Source of the DNA: Mariprofundus ferrooxydans PV-1 | GTDB lineage: Bacteria > Pseudomonadota > Zetaproteobacteria > Mariprofundales > Mariprofundaceae | DNA: 64,000 nt | Assembly: GCF_000153765.1 (NCBI RefSeq) | Contig: NZ_DS022295.1 | Location: forward strand, 1,079,460-1,143,459 | Reading direction: 5' to 3' | Shown here: positions 37,081-46,076 of the stretch, piece by piece | Position numbering within the stretch: position 1 is the stretch's first letter | Layout of the letters: every line of letters starts with the position of its first letter | Program-made: the position numbers and the translations under genes | The notes under the pieces: model-generated | What the model saw: only the letters and a program-made list of their open reading frames with translations | The model's database searches: none | What the model was told of the DNA's origin: nothing

Positions 37081-38328
37081 ATGAGCCAGTCACTTTCATT
37101 TGCACGGCACGGCGACAAACTTAACTCCGAATTTTTCGAAGAATATCTGGTCAAACTACTCGAAGAGCGCGACCGCTCGGGGCTGACCGACAATATCCAT
37201 GAAATCGACGCCATTATGCTCACCGTCGATCCGGGACGCTCGATCAGCTATATCGCTGAGCTCGCCCTGATGACGCCCTATCATTATCTGGTAACTCTGG
37301 AGAGCGAAAGTCACTGGACGCATGTCCTGCGCATCGATATGAATTCGCCCGACTTCCTCGTGCGCGAGGTGAAGGACCCGAATACCCGAGGCATATTTCG
37401 CAGCCTCAACGAGGTCTACCCGATAGGCCGACACAAGCCCAACAGCCGCTATATGGGCGAAATTCTGCGCGTCAATGACCTGCACAATGTCGTGCAGTGC
37501 CAGCAGGAGCGCGAATTCCGCTTCTTCACCCGGGACGAAGTCCGCAAGCTGGAGATGCCGGACAACCTCGCTATCAGCAAACCATCACCCTACACGCATA
37601 ACATCGTCGGCTACATGGAACGCCAGCCCGGCCAGCTGCGAACCTATGCCCTCGGCACCAGCACCATCCGCGATGATGTGCAGGAGGCTTATCTGGCTGC
37701 CAAACAGGCACAGAGCGAGCTGGGCATCGACAAGCTCATCCTGCCCATCGACCACCTCGCAACAAGGGTCTACAGCCAGAATCGCGAGGTTGCCATCCTC
37801 GAATACCTCTCCCTGTCGAGTTACTACTACTGGGGCTCCTACAATATCGCGGATCAGAACTCATCGACCAACGTGACCAAGAGTGTGCATTACGAAAACG
37901 AGAGGCACAGCCCTGCCAAGGTATTCACTGCCAACAACACGCCCTATTTCGTCAACCACCTGGAGAAGCTGCCCTCGCCGACTGAAACCTTCGTTCGCAA
38001 CTACGGCCCGCGCCTGCACCATCTTGCCGTCGCGGTCAGTGATGAGGCATCGGAGCGGGATCAGGGTGGACTGGACAATATCGATTTCGTGGTCAGCCAG
38101 ATTGCATCGCAGGGACGCAACTTCCTGCTCGACGTCATCGGCTCCAAGGAAGACGGTCTGAAACAGATCTTCTCCAGCGCATCGGAGCACTCCTCGCTAA
38201 TCATCGAATACGTGCAGCGATTCGGCGATTTCGACGGCTTCTTTACCAAGGACAACGTTGCCGAGCTCACTCATGCAGCCGGCGTCGAGGAAGAACTGCT
38301 CGGACTGCAGGCCGACTCGAAGGCGTAA
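37081..38328 (+). CDS. VOC-superfamily protein with HPPD-like C-terminal half, novel N-terminal half
   Basis: The 415-residue protein has a C-terminal part (about 215-400) in the style of 4-hydroxyphenylpyruvate dioxygenase. LPIDHLATRVY offers His224, RLHHLAVAVSD offers His313/314, and LIIEYVQRFGDFDGFF offers Glu376. GLKQIF comes before the Glu, as in that enzyme. These are the positions of the Fe(II)-binding His-His-Glu triad. The first 210 residues do not resemble the usual N-terminal VOC domain and are unrecognised. ATG at 37081 follows AGGG; GTG starts at 37069 and 37072 are possible. The reaction is unknown. It is isolated, with no tyrosine-degradation genes nearby. Confidence 0.6.
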   Translation: MSQSLSFARHGDKLNSEFFEEYLVKLLEERDRSGLTDNIHEIDAIMLTVDPGRSISYIAELALMTPYHYLVTLESESHWTHVLRIDMNSPDFLVREVKDPNTRGIFRSLNEVYPIGRHKPNSRYMGEILRVNDLHNVVQCQQEREFRFFTRDEVRKLEMPDNLAISKPSPYTHNIVGYMERQPGQLRTYALGTSTIRDDVQEAYLAAKQAQSELGIDKLILPIDHLATRVYSQNREVAILEYLSLSSYYYWGSYNIADQNSSTNVTKSVHYENERHSPAKVFTANNTPYFVNHLEKLPSPTETFVRNYGPRLHHLAVAVSDEASERDQGGLDNIDFVVSQIASQGRNFLLDVIGSKEDGLKQIFSSASEHSSLIIEYVQRFGDFDGFFTKDNVAELTHAAGVEEELLGLQADSKA

Positions 38329-38502
38329 CCTTTACGAACAGATCCTCCCCTAACCTCGCGCTACTGCTAGGCCTGCTGTTTGCATACTTCGGATTTACGC
38401 AGGGAGTTTAGAGAGAGCAGGCTTCACCTTTCCTGCATCAGCAGCATCAATTGCGTGCGATCGGCAGGGAAAAAGAAATGTCACTGCCAATGTTACCACG
38501 CA

Positions 38503-39792
38503 TCATGGTTTATCCGGTGTATCCTTAAACACCTGCAACATCGTGGAGAAAGCAGAGTCTTTGCCGAGCAGCAGCAGATTGGCAACGTTGGCACTGACCA
38601 CGGCAAGCATACCGGGCAGGATGATATTGGGGTTGGCTGTCAGTTCCAGCAGGGCGATCAGTGCGGATAAGGGTGCGCGCAAGGCGGCGCCGAGCATGGC
38701 CACCATGCCCAATATGGCATAAAAACCAATGGAACCGGCATAAGCCGGATACAGACCATCGGCGACAAAACCGGAGACGGAACCAATCGCACCACCAATC
38801 ACCAGCATCGGGCCGATCAGGCCACCGGGAATGCGCAGACCAATACAAGTAGCTGTGGCAATCAGTTTGGTGAAGATCAGAGCCAGTACCAGCGTCACAA
38901 CGGCCTGTCCGTGTAACATCAATTCCAGTGTATCATAACTGATGCCCATGATCTGGGGTGTCCACTGCGCCAGAATTCCCGTACATAGTCCGGCCAGCAC
39001 ATAGCAGCGGGTCAGCGGCCATCTCCGGGTCGTACGCAGAATAATCTCGCTCATACTGACAAACAGCATGGCAAACAGACCAATCACAAAACCCATCACG
39101 GCGATGAAGGGCAGCTCCAGCAGTGAGCCCATATTCATGCTCGGGATCGTAAAGGCCGGATGCTGCCCGTAGATTCCACGACTGATAATGGCTCCGACGA
39201 CCGCCGCCATAATCACCGGAAAAAACCGGATAATGCGATACTTGACCTGCAACACCTCAATCACGAACACCACGCCCGCCAGCGGCGTATTAAATGCTGC
39301 CGCAATTGATGCCGCAGCACCACAGGCTATCAGGGTATGATTTTCCTCGGCACTGGTCGGTATAACAGACCCGATCAGGTTGGCACTGGCCGCACCGATA
39401 TGTACGCCGGGACCTTCCCTGTCCACGGACTGGCCACTGACGATAGCAACTAAGCCGCCAAAGAATTGCACCAGCGTATTGCCGAGAGGTAAGCGTTCTT
39501 TGCCGGGAAGATGGATACGATCCAGAATATGCACCACGCCTATCTGTAGATAATGCTTGGGAATACGTGAGAAAACCGCCCCCAGCAGCAGACCGCCTGC
39601 CACCGGCAGCAAAAATTGTTCCCAGCCGGACAGGCCCTCATAATTGCCAACCTGTGCTCCGGGCAAAAACAGGGTCTGACTCAACTCAATACACCAGCGG
39701 AATAACAATACGCCCAAACCAGCCAATGCCCCGGCACAAGTACCAAGCATGGTCAACCGAATCAACGCACTTCGCGCAACAGGAGTGGACAT
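38503..39792 (-). CDS. ClC-family chloride channel or Cl-/H+ antiporter
   Basis: This 429-residue polytopic membrane protein shows the ClC selectivity-filter motifs: VDREGPGVHIGA (the GREGP-type motif) and GGLIGPMLVIGG (GxFxP-type). LGMVAMLGAALRAPLSALI lies in the late helices. No CBS domains are attached. The 'gating' Glu lies in REGP. It is monocistronic on the minus strand; the 174 bases between it and the preceding convergent gene hold no clear terminator. Channel versus antiporter cannot be decided by reading. Confidence 0.88.
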   Translation of the reverse strand: MSTPVARSALIRLTMLGTCAGALAGLGVLLFRWCIELSQTLFLPGAQVGNYEGLSGWEQFLLPVAGGLLLGAVFSRIPKHYLQIGVVHILDRIHLPGKERLPLGNTLVQFFGGLVAIVSGQSVDREGPGVHIGAASANLIGSVIPTSAEENHTLIACGAAASIAAAFNTPLAGVVFVIEVLQVKYRIIRFFPVIMAAVVGAIISRGIYGQHPAFTIPSMNMGSLLELPFIAVMGFVIGLFAMLFVSMSEIILRTTRRWPLTRCYVLAGLCTGILAQWTPQIMGISYDTLELMLHGQAVVTLVLALIFTKLIATATCIGLRIPGGLIGPMLVIGGAIGSVSGFVADGLYPAYAGSIGFYAILGMVAMLGAALRAPLSALIALLELTANPNIILPGMLAVVSANVANLLLLGKDSAFSTMLQVFKDTPDKP

Positions 39793-39973
39793 CAGACCAG
39801 TTTAGACAGCAAACGCTATGAATGCATGCTTTTATAAACACAGCCAAATAAAGCTCTCAAATCCGGGAGTGACAAGGCGCGCTTGCATACGGAGAGCCGC
39901 ATCACTATCATGCCGCGCCACTGCAGCCATTGTTGCAGTAACATACCTTGCTCCGGACGCGCATAGTGGCCGG

Positions 39974-39999
39974 GGCGTACGAAAGTACACCGAAAGGAG
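39974..39999 (+). promoter_or_regulatory. candidate S6:S18 autoregulatory leader hairpin
   Basis: GGC-GTAC-GAAA-GTAC-ACC forms a stem with one mismatch, immediately followed by CCGAAAGGAG, which contains the rpsF ribosome-binding site. Leaders bound by the S6-S18 complex carry a hairpin next to a CCG triplet ahead of rpsF. The match is by eye only. Confidence 0.35.
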
Positions 40000-40005
40000 C
40001 GCCGT

Positions 40006-40473
40006 TTGTATTACGAAACTATTTTTATAGTCAACCCTGACATCTCTCAGGAAAACACCGAAGCGATGACCGATGAACTGATCGGCAAAGTGGAAAAATC
40101 CGGTGGCCGCATTGTAAAACGCGAAAACTGGGGATCACGTCCTCTGGCCTATTCCATAGCCAATCGCAAACGCGGTAATTATGTCCTGCTGGTCACCGAT
40201 GGTGAACCTGAAGCCCTTAAGACACTCGAGCACGCAATCAGCCTGGAAGAGCGCATCATCCGTTCACAGACCGTCAAACTCACCGAACTCTCTGATGAGC
40301 CGTCTCCACTGGCACGTCGCAAGAAACCTGCCGAGTCGGAAGAAGCTACTCCGGAAGCAGCTGCAACTAATGATACTGCAACCGATACCGCCGCCGATGA
40401 TAGCGTAACAGCAGCAGCCTCTGACAGCGATGATGGAGCAGCCAAGAGTGACGGAGCCGAAGCAGCAGCCTGA
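40006..40473 (+). CDS. rpsF: 30S ribosomal protein S6 with acidic tail
   Basis: This 155-residue S6 has its core in residues 1-97 (YYETIFIVNPDISQE, then GGRIVKRENWGSRPLAYSI and RGNYVLL). The tail from about 108 to the end is built of Ala, Glu, Asp and Thr with no basic patch after residue 112 apart from one Lys. The start is TTG, with AAAGGAG 7 bases ahead. The tail is longer than in most S6 proteins. It overlaps the next gene and heads the rpsF-priB-rpsR-DUF2232-rplI-dnaB cluster. Confidence 0.95.
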   Translation: MYYETIFIVNPDISQENTEAMTDELIGKVEKSGGRIVKRENWGSRPLAYSIANRKRGNYVLLVTDGEPEALKTLEHAISLEERIIRSQTVKLTELSDEPSPLARRKKPAESEEATPEAAATNDTATDTAADDSVTAAASDSDDGAAKSDGAEAAA

Positions 40474-40813
40474 ATTCAATCGGGCCCGGATCACCGGCCG
40501 GTTGCAACAGATTCGTGATCGCTGGATGCCGGATGGCAGTAAAGCACTGATTGCAGAACTGGTAACCCGCCGCCCGGAACTGGGTCCTGTTCGGGCAGGT
40601 GTTCAGGATGAACAGCCACTGCCTTTGCGCGCCGCAGGCGATATCGTCAGCCAGATGCTCGCCCTCGATGGTCAACTGGTGACCATTGAAGGCTGCCTGC
40701 GCAGGAGATTTTACAGCCGGGAAGGACAGCCCTGCTGGGGTCAGATGGAAATTTGGGTGGATCGTTGCCAGCGCATTGAGCAGGCCGCGGAATCGCACCA
40801 GACTAGAGATTGA
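40448..40813 (+). CDS. priB: PriB-like primosomal OB-fold protein
   Basis: The position between rpsF and rpsR is that of priB, whose product is a single-strand-DNA-binding OB-fold protein of the replication-restart primosome. The roughly 121-residue sequence is divergent. FNRARITGRLQQI starts the fold, and GQLVTIEGCLRRRFYSREGQPCWGQMEIWVDRCQRI resembles the last strands of OB-fold proteins of this family. The start is ambiguous: GTG at 40448 has GGAG 9 bases ahead, while ATG at 40430 or 40433 would overlap rpsF further. The assignment rests mainly on context. Confidence 0.65.
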   Translation: MTEPKQQPEFNRARITGRLQQIRDRWMPDGSKALIAELVTRRPELGPVRAGVQDEQPLPLRAAGDIVSQMLALDGQLVTIEGCLRRRFYSREGQPCWGQMEIWVDRCQRIEQAAESHQTRD

Positions 40814-40825
40814 GGAGATATCAAG

Positions 40826-41185
40826 ATGACTGAAGCAACAAAAACCGAAGCAACAGCAGCACCACGTCCACAGGCAGCACGCCCACAGGGTGATCGTCCG
40901 CAGGGCGACCGTCCACAGCGTCCACAGGGTGATCGCCCGCAGCGCCGCCCCGCCGCCGGTCGTTTTCAGCGCCGTCGTAAATTCTGCAAGTTCTGTGCAG
41001 AAAAGAACGTAACGATTGATTACAAAAACCCGGATCTGCTGCGTGGCTTTATTACTGAGCGTTACAAGATTCTGCCTTCACGCGTGACCGGCACCTGTTC
41101 TTCACACCAGCGCAGACTGACCACAGCTATCAAGCGCGCCCGTGTGCTGGCTCTGATTCCGTTCACCCCGCTGCATCACGACTGA
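40826..41185 (+). CDS. rpsR: 30S ribosomal protein S18 with long basic/proline extension
   Basis: The S18 core occupies residues 48-119 ([20 protein letters not shown], then [19 protein letters not shown]). Its CxxC and later Cys indicate the zinc-binding form. Ahead of it lies an unusual 45-residue extension rich in Pro, Gln, Arg and Asp with the repeated pentad RPQGD. Typical S18 is about 75 residues, here 119. AGGAGATATC precedes the ATG. S6 from the same operon carries an acidic tail, so the two extensions could interact. Confidence 0.95.
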   Translation: MTEATKTEATAAPRPQAARPQGDRPQGDRPQRPQGDRPQRRPAAGRFQRRRKFCKFCAEKNVTIDYKNPDLLRGFITERYKILPSRVTGTCSSHQRRLTTAIKRARVLALIPFTPLHHD

Positions 41186-41204
41186 TTAACAGATTGCTGA
41201 TCTG

Positions 41205-42206
41205 ATGCAGGAGCAAGCTCCGCAGACACTGCCACCTGTAGCATCACTGCTGCTGACGCACCGTCTGCCATGTGCAGCATTGATACTGGTCATGCTGTCG
41301 ACAGCGATCTGGATGCCGGTACTGCTACAGGGCATGCCTTCATTCATTATCGTGCTCTCGGCACTGATAGGGCTTTCACTGCATGTACTGACACCGGCAC
41401 TGGTCGGCATCATTACTCTGGGCGGCGGTATTGTCTTTGCCGGTCAGGTGGTGGTTCTGGCGGCCATAGGAGCGTCTGTCCTGTCCGGGTTTTCCCTGCT
41501 ACCCGGTCTGGTCACATTGATTGTTTACGGGCTACTGCCACTACTGGCGGCAGCGGCTCTGGCACGGCAACAGGGGATGCAACAAAGTGCCCGTTATCTG
41601 GCTGTCGGACTGGGACTCACGGTACTGGCAGGCATGATTGCAGGTGCAATCATGCAGCATACAGGTCTGCGCGAGTTTGTCGCTCAGCTGATGTTGCCGG
41701 TGTTTGATGAAACGCAGAAACAGGTACCTGCCTCCGAGGTGGATACCTTGCAGGTATTGAACCAGGCGCAACAGATGATGATATCGATGTTGCCCGGCCT
41801 GGTCGCCCTGAGCATGTGGTTTGCATGGTGGGGGGATTTAGTGCTGGCAAGAAATTTTGCCAGCCGTTATGGTTTTTACCGTGGTGATGCGACCAGTCCG
41901 CTGGCACTGAGCTTCGGTAAATCTGCGGCATATCTGTTTCTTGTATTACTGCTGCTGGCCAATTTGGCCGCAGGAGATGTGCAGTATGTTGCTATCAATG
42001 CATCCATTATGGTGGGCGGGTTGATGGCGGCACAAGGCATTGCAGTTGGACACAGCTGGTTAAAAGCCAAGGGTATGATGCTGTCCATCTCGATGATGTA
42101 TTTAATGTTGTTTATCTGGTCGTTCATGATCGTTCCGTTCGTGATTGTCGGTCTGATGGATATATGGTTTGATTTTCGCCGGAAAATTCCGGCTGTTGGA
42201 GGATAA
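41205..42206 (+). CDS. DUF2232 (YybS-like) membrane protein
   Basis: This 333-residue protein has about eight hydrophobic segments and few charged residues outside the region 125-190. Proteins of this kind commonly lie between rpsR and rplI, and that is the case here (3 bases before rplI). The function is unknown; involvement in cell-envelope or membrane physiology is only assumed for the family. The ribosome-binding site is weak. Confidence 0.75.
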   Translation: MQEQAPQTLPPVASLLLTHRLPCAALILVMLSTAIWMPVLLQGMPSFIIVLSALIGLSLHVLTPALVGIITLGGGIVFAGQVVVLAAIGASVLSGFSLLPGLVTLIVYGLLPLLAAAALARQQGMQQSARYLAVGLGLTVLAGMIAGAIMQHTGLREFVAQLMLPVFDETQKQVPASEVDTLQVLNQAQQMMISMLPGLVALSMWFAWWGDLVLARNFASRYGFYRGDATSPLALSFGKSAAYLFLVLLLLANLAAGDVQYVAINASIMVGGLMAAQGIAVGHSWLKAKGMMLSISMMYLMLFIWSFMIVPFVIVGLMDIWFDFRRKIPAVGG

Positions 42207-42208
42207 AT

Positions 42209-42658
42209 ATGCAATTGATTTTACTGGAACGCGTTGAAGGACTTGGAAACGTCGGTGATGAAGTCAGCGTCCGCCCGGGTTATGGCCGCAACTTTCTGAT
42301 CCCCCGTGGAAAAGCCTCTCCGGCGACAAACGGCAACCGCAGAATTTTCGAGCGTCGCCGTGCACAGCTTGAGCAGAAGCAGGCTGAGATTCTGGCCGCA
42401 GCGAAAGAGACTGCCGACAAACTCGCAGGCCTGAGCCTGGAAGTGGTTCGCGCCACCTCCGACGGCAAGCACCTGTACGGCTCTGTCGGCACAGCTGAGC
42501 TGGCCACACTGCTGGCTGAAAACGGTTACGAAGTTGAGCGTCGCCACATCCTGCTGGATGAGTCTATCAAGGAAGTCGGCGAACAGGTATTCCGCGTACG
42601 CCTGCATCCGGATGTTACGGCTGAAGTATCCATTCAGGTTTCCGCTGAACAGCATTGA
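42209..42658 (+). CDS. rplI: 50S ribosomal protein L9
   Basis: This 149-residue two-domain protein has the normal length. The N-terminal domain starts MQLILLERVEGLGNVGDEVSVRPGYGRNFLIP, the L9 signature. A long connecting helix and the C-terminal rRNA-binding domain follow (LYGSVGTAELATLL). GGAGGATAA precedes the ATG. Its TGA overlaps the presumed TTG start of dnaB. Confidence 0.97.
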   Translation: MQLILLERVEGLGNVGDEVSVRPGYGRNFLIPRGKASPATNGNRRIFERRRAQLEQKQAEILAAAKETADKLAGLSLEVVRATSDGKHLYGSVGTAELATLLAENGYEVERRHILLDESIKEVGEQVFRVRLHPDVTAEVSIQVSAEQH

Positions 42659-44037
42659 GTCAACTGACTCCCCTGCGCACTGATACGCTCCGCGAGCGTA
42701 TGCCGCCGCATGCTCATGATGCGGAACGGGCAGTGCTCGGGGGAGTCATGCTTGATCCCGAAGCACTGGAACGCCTGGAAGGCTCTCTGAGGCCCGAACA
42801 TTTCTATGTCGGCGCCAACAGTCATATATTCCATGCGATTCTGGACCTTTCCACCAAAGGGCAGCCGATTGATGCACTGACGGTCAAGGATTACCTTGAA
42901 CAACGTGATGAGCTGGCTGGAAGTGGCGGTGAAGCCTATCTGGCCGAGCTGATCAATGCCGTTCCGACATCAGCCAATGTACGCCATTACGCCGATATCG
43001 TGCGCGAGCGTTCGGTACTGCGTGAACTGCTTTCCGCATGCAGTAAAATCAGCCGTGATGTTTATGATGAAAGCGGCCGCGAAGTCAATGAACACCTCGA
43101 TCTGGCCGAAAAAAACATCCTGGCTGTAGCTGAAAACTTCAACCGCGCCCGCCCCGCCTTCAACAAGATGGGCGAGTTGATGGTGCAGAGCTACAAGGAG
43201 TTGGAGGCCCGCTACGCTGAAAAGAAAGCGGTAACCGGCGTCTCCACCGGTTTTGATGACCTCGATGTCATGATGGCCGGCATGCAGCGCGGAGACCTGA
43301 TTGTCGTAGCCGGTCGCCCCAGTATGGGCAAAACAGCCTTCTCCATGAATGTGGCCCAGAATGCATCCATCCGCTCTGATGATACCGGTGTCGTTGCTAT
43401 CTTCTCACTGGAAATGTCAGCCCAGCAGATCGCCATGCGTATGCTGGCCGTGGAAGCGCGGGTGGACATGTCGCACCTGCGTACCGGTAGCTTTTCCGCC
43501 AGCGACTGGAGTCGCCTGGCCGGTGCCAGCGGCTCACTGGCTGAGTCTGCTATCTTCGTGGATGACACCCCCTCTATCTCGGTGATGGAGGTGCGCTCAA
43601 AATGCCGCCGCCTGAAACGCGAGGAGAAAAAGCTGGATCTGGTTGTCATCGATTATCTGCAGCTGATGAGCGGCCGCTCCGACTCCGAACGTCGTGAGCA
43701 GGAGATCTCGGAAATCACCCGCTCGCTGAAGGGTCTTGCCAAAGAGATGGATGTCCCGGTGATTATTCTCTCCCAGCTTAACCGCTCACTGGAGCAACGC
43801 GCTGACAAGCGACCGATGATGTCGGATCTGCGCGAGTCAGGCGCCATTGAGCAGGATGCCGACGTGATCATGTTCATCTATCGTGATGAGGTCTACAACA
43901 AAAAGCCGGAAACCGAAGGCATTGCCGAGATCATTGTCGCCAAGCAACGTAACGGCCCGACCGGTATCGTAAAGCTGGCTTTCCTGAACAAATATACGCG
44001 TTTCGAAAATTTGGCCCGCGGCGACTTCGACCACTGA
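42655..44037 (+). CDS. dnaB: replicative DNA helicase DnaB
   Basis: This 460-residue hexameric helicase unwinds DNA at the replication fork. The N-terminal domain starts at PPHAHDAERAVLGGVMLD. The RecA-like domain has Walker A GRPSMGKTAFSMNVA, the EMSAQQIAMRM segment, Walker B LVVIDYLQLMSG and the Arg-finger region DLRESGAIEQDADVIMFIYRDE. The start TTG at 42655 overlaps the rplI stop as TTGA; the first ATG, at 42700, would begin right at the domain. The rplI-dnaB order is widespread. Confidence 0.95.
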   Translation: MSQLTPLRTDTLRERMPPHAHDAERAVLGGVMLDPEALERLEGSLRPEHFYVGANSHIFHAILDLSTKGQPIDALTVKDYLEQRDELAGSGGEAYLAELINAVPTSANVRHYADIVRERSVLRELLSACSKISRDVYDESGREVNEHLDLAEKNILAVAENFNRARPAFNKMGELMVQSYKELEARYAEKKAVTGVSTGFDDLDVMMAGMQRGDLIVVAGRPSMGKTAFSMNVAQNASIRSDDTGVVAIFSLEMSAQQIAMRMLAVEARVDMSHLRTGSFSASDWSRLAGASGSLAESAIFVDDTPSISVMEVRSKCRRLKREEKKLDLVVIDYLQLMSGRSDSERREQEISEITRSLKGLAKEMDVPVIILSQLNRSLEQRADKRPMMSDLRESGAIEQDADVIMFIYRDEVYNKKPETEGIAEIIVAKQRNGPTGIVKLAFLNKYTRFENLARGDFDH

Positions 44038-44191
44038 TATCCGGGGCTTAAACCGCCCTTCTCATCATTGCCAACGCCTTATCCTGTTGCCGGGTTGAAA
44101 CCGGCTCTCTACTGTCACTTGATGATTGTATAACGAAACGTCATTCTGCTGAGCCTGTTCTTATGCAATAACAGATTGACGGGGGCAAGCA

Positions 44192-45118
44192 ATGTACATG
44201 CAGGGATTGCGTCAAAGCCGGAATATCCTTATTCAACTGACTATAGCTACGCTGCTGGTCCTCATACTCGGCACCTACTTCTCCGATCTGTTGCGCATGA
44301 TTTATTTCTCCAACCAGCAGACTACGGCCGGCTATGCCATCAACGGGTTAATTGTCGCCCTGTTTCTGCTTGCCCTGATCCGCATGGTTGTGCTGCTCAT
44401 CTCCTATGATCGTGAAGAGCAGGCGCTCTCCCACTTCCAGACGAATCTGAATCAGAACCGGCAGGATTTGCTGGAATTTGTCTCGCCCTCATCCATGATC
44501 GCCATTCGGGTGGAGATGCTGGAAAGTATGCGTCAGCAACGTACCGAGATTCATCATCAGGCACTGGCAGCGACACTGGTTGCACATGAGAGTACGCGCA
44601 CAGCCCTGATCCGCTTTATTCACAATATCATGATTCTGTGCGGCGTACTGGGTACGATTATTTCACTCTCCATCGCCTTGTTAGGCGCATCCACCCTGCT
44701 GGAGCAGGCTGTTTCATCAACCGGCATGGGCATGGTGATTCACGGCATGTCTACGGCCCTCTCCACCACCATGACGGCTGTCATCTGCTATCTGTTTATC
44801 ACCTATTTCTTTTCAGCTCTGCAAAACCTGCAAACCCGCATACTCGGACGCATCGAACAGCTGACAACCACCCGCCTGATGCCGCTGTATCAGGTGACCG
44901 AAGAGGCGATTACCGGGCATGCGCTGGATCTGGTCAGGGAGGCTCATCTGCTGGTGCAGTCGCTCAATGAGAAAGTAAACGCCTTTGATCTGCAATCGAT
45001 CAATGAGAGCATTGAGAAGACAGCTGCTCAGGGACGGCTACAGCATGAAGAGATGCTCGGTCAGCTACGCGTACTCTCGGCACTACTCAAAGACGGCTTC
45101 CGGTTGCCGAAAGACTGA
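44192..45118 (+). CDS. MotA/TolQ/ExbB-like proton-channel subunit
   Basis: This 308-residue inner-membrane protein has helices near 12-33, 47-70, 143-166 and 182-212. The last two carry the MotA/ExbB-type pattern (GVLGTIISLSIALLGAS and GMSTALSTTMTAVICYLF). A cytoplasmic domain lies between helices 2 and 3, and a helical tail of about 80 residues follows helix 4. It has a good ribosome-binding region (GGGGGCAAGC). The next gene, five bases on, encodes a one-helix partner, so the pair forms a stator-like complex driven by ion flow. It is not close to flagellar MotA or Tol genes, and its job is unknown. Confidence 0.75.
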   Translation: MYMQGLRQSRNILIQLTIATLLVLILGTYFSDLLRMIYFSNQQTTAGYAINGLIVALFLLALIRMVVLLISYDREEQALSHFQTNLNQNRQDLLEFVSPSSMIAIRVEMLESMRQQRTEIHHQALAATLVAHESTRTALIRFIHNIMILCGVLGTIISLSIALLGASTLLEQAVSSTGMGMVIHGMSTALSTTMTAVICYLFITYFFSALQNLQTRILGRIEQLTTTRLMPLYQVTEEAITGHALDLVREAHLLVQSLNEKVNAFDLQSINESIEKTAAQGRLQHEEMLGQLRVLSALLKDGFRLPKD

Positions 45119-45123
45119 CTGGC

Positions 45124-46035
45124 ATGCAACAGGGATTTGTCGATCTGCGCTTGAACGGCGAGCACTCCGGCGACGAGAGCTTCTGGCCCTCGTTTACCGA
45201 TATCATGATGGTGATTGTGCTGATCTTTATGCTGGCCATGGTCACGCTGCTGGTGAAAAATATGGATCTGGTGCATCAGTTGCGCACCTCGCTTGCTGCA
45301 GAGCGGGCAGCCACCATGCAGGCTCACTCCGCCAGCGATATCAATGCCCGGCTGAATAAGCGTCTGCAGCATCTGGAAGAGGAAGCTGCGATGTTGCGCA
45401 TGCGCCTGATTGATCTGGGTGAAGAGCACAGTCGCTCTCTGGCGCAACTCAAAAACAGTGAGCAGGAAAATGCACAGTTAAAAGCCAGTCTGCACAGCAT
45501 GACCAGCGAGAGAGATGCCGCCCTGTCGGAGAAGAGCGTGCTGGAAACCAGTCGCGCGGAGCTGCAGAGCACATTGCAGCAACGTGAGCAGGAGTTGCAA
45601 CAGCGTCAACAGGAACTGGCTGCACAGCAGCAACAGTATCAGCTCCGCCTGGCGGAAATCGCCAGCCTGAAAGAGAGCAACAATACACAACTTGATCGTC
45701 TGAGCAGGCTGGAGAGTGAATACGCCACACTGGAAAGCAAATATAACAAACTAATTCGCCCTGCCCGCTCCCCGCTGGGTAAACAGGTGGTACTGGTTCG
45801 CTACCACAAACAGAACGGGAAATTGATCATGGAGATCAAGTCAGCGACCGATGATGCCTATGTCACCGTCAGCGGCGTCGAGCTGCATAAACGCCTGGAC
45901 GAACTGCAGAAAAAGTATGGCAAGAAACTGTATGTCCGCATTATTTTCCCGGATGACAGCGGCCTCTCCTACAGCGAGGCATGGAACCTGACCGAGTCAC
46001 TGCTGCGCATGTACGATTACTACTATCAGGAGTGA
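45124..46035 (+). CDS. MotB/TolR/ExbD-like partner with long coiled coil
   Basis: The 303-residue protein has one transmembrane helix (21-45) starting FWPSFTDIMMV, with Asp26 at the place of the ion-binding Asp of MotB/ExbD. About 165 residues of Glu/Gln/Leu-rich coiled coil follow (50-215). A compact alpha/beta C-terminal domain (225-303; VVLVRYHKQNGKLIMEI through YVRIIFPDDSG) closes the protein. That domain is not OmpA-like and I do not recognise it. The gene is coupled to the MotA-like gene by a five-base gap. It converges with uup. Confidence 0.75.
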   Translation: MQQGFVDLRLNGEHSGDESFWPSFTDIMMVIVLIFMLAMVTLLVKNMDLVHQLRTSLAAERAATMQAHSASDINARLNKRLQHLEEEAAMLRMRLIDLGEEHSRSLAQLKNSEQENAQLKASLHSMTSERDAALSEKSVLETSRAELQSTLQQREQELQQRQQELAAQQQQYQLRLAEIASLKESNNTQLDRLSRLESEYATLESKYNKLIRPARSPLGKQVVLVRYHKQNGKLIMEIKSATDDAYVTVSGVELHKRLDELQKKYGKKLYVRIIFPDDSGLSYSEAWNLTESLLRMYDYYYQE

Positions 46036-46076
46036 CAGGGCGGTAACAAGTTACAGCTTGAGCGCTTCAGAGTTCA

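Noticed and set aside
44192..46035. Zorya defence system
   Set aside because: The MotA/MotB-like pair is present, but the partner lacks an OmpA-like domain and no ZorC, ZorD or ZorE gene follows; uup converges instead.
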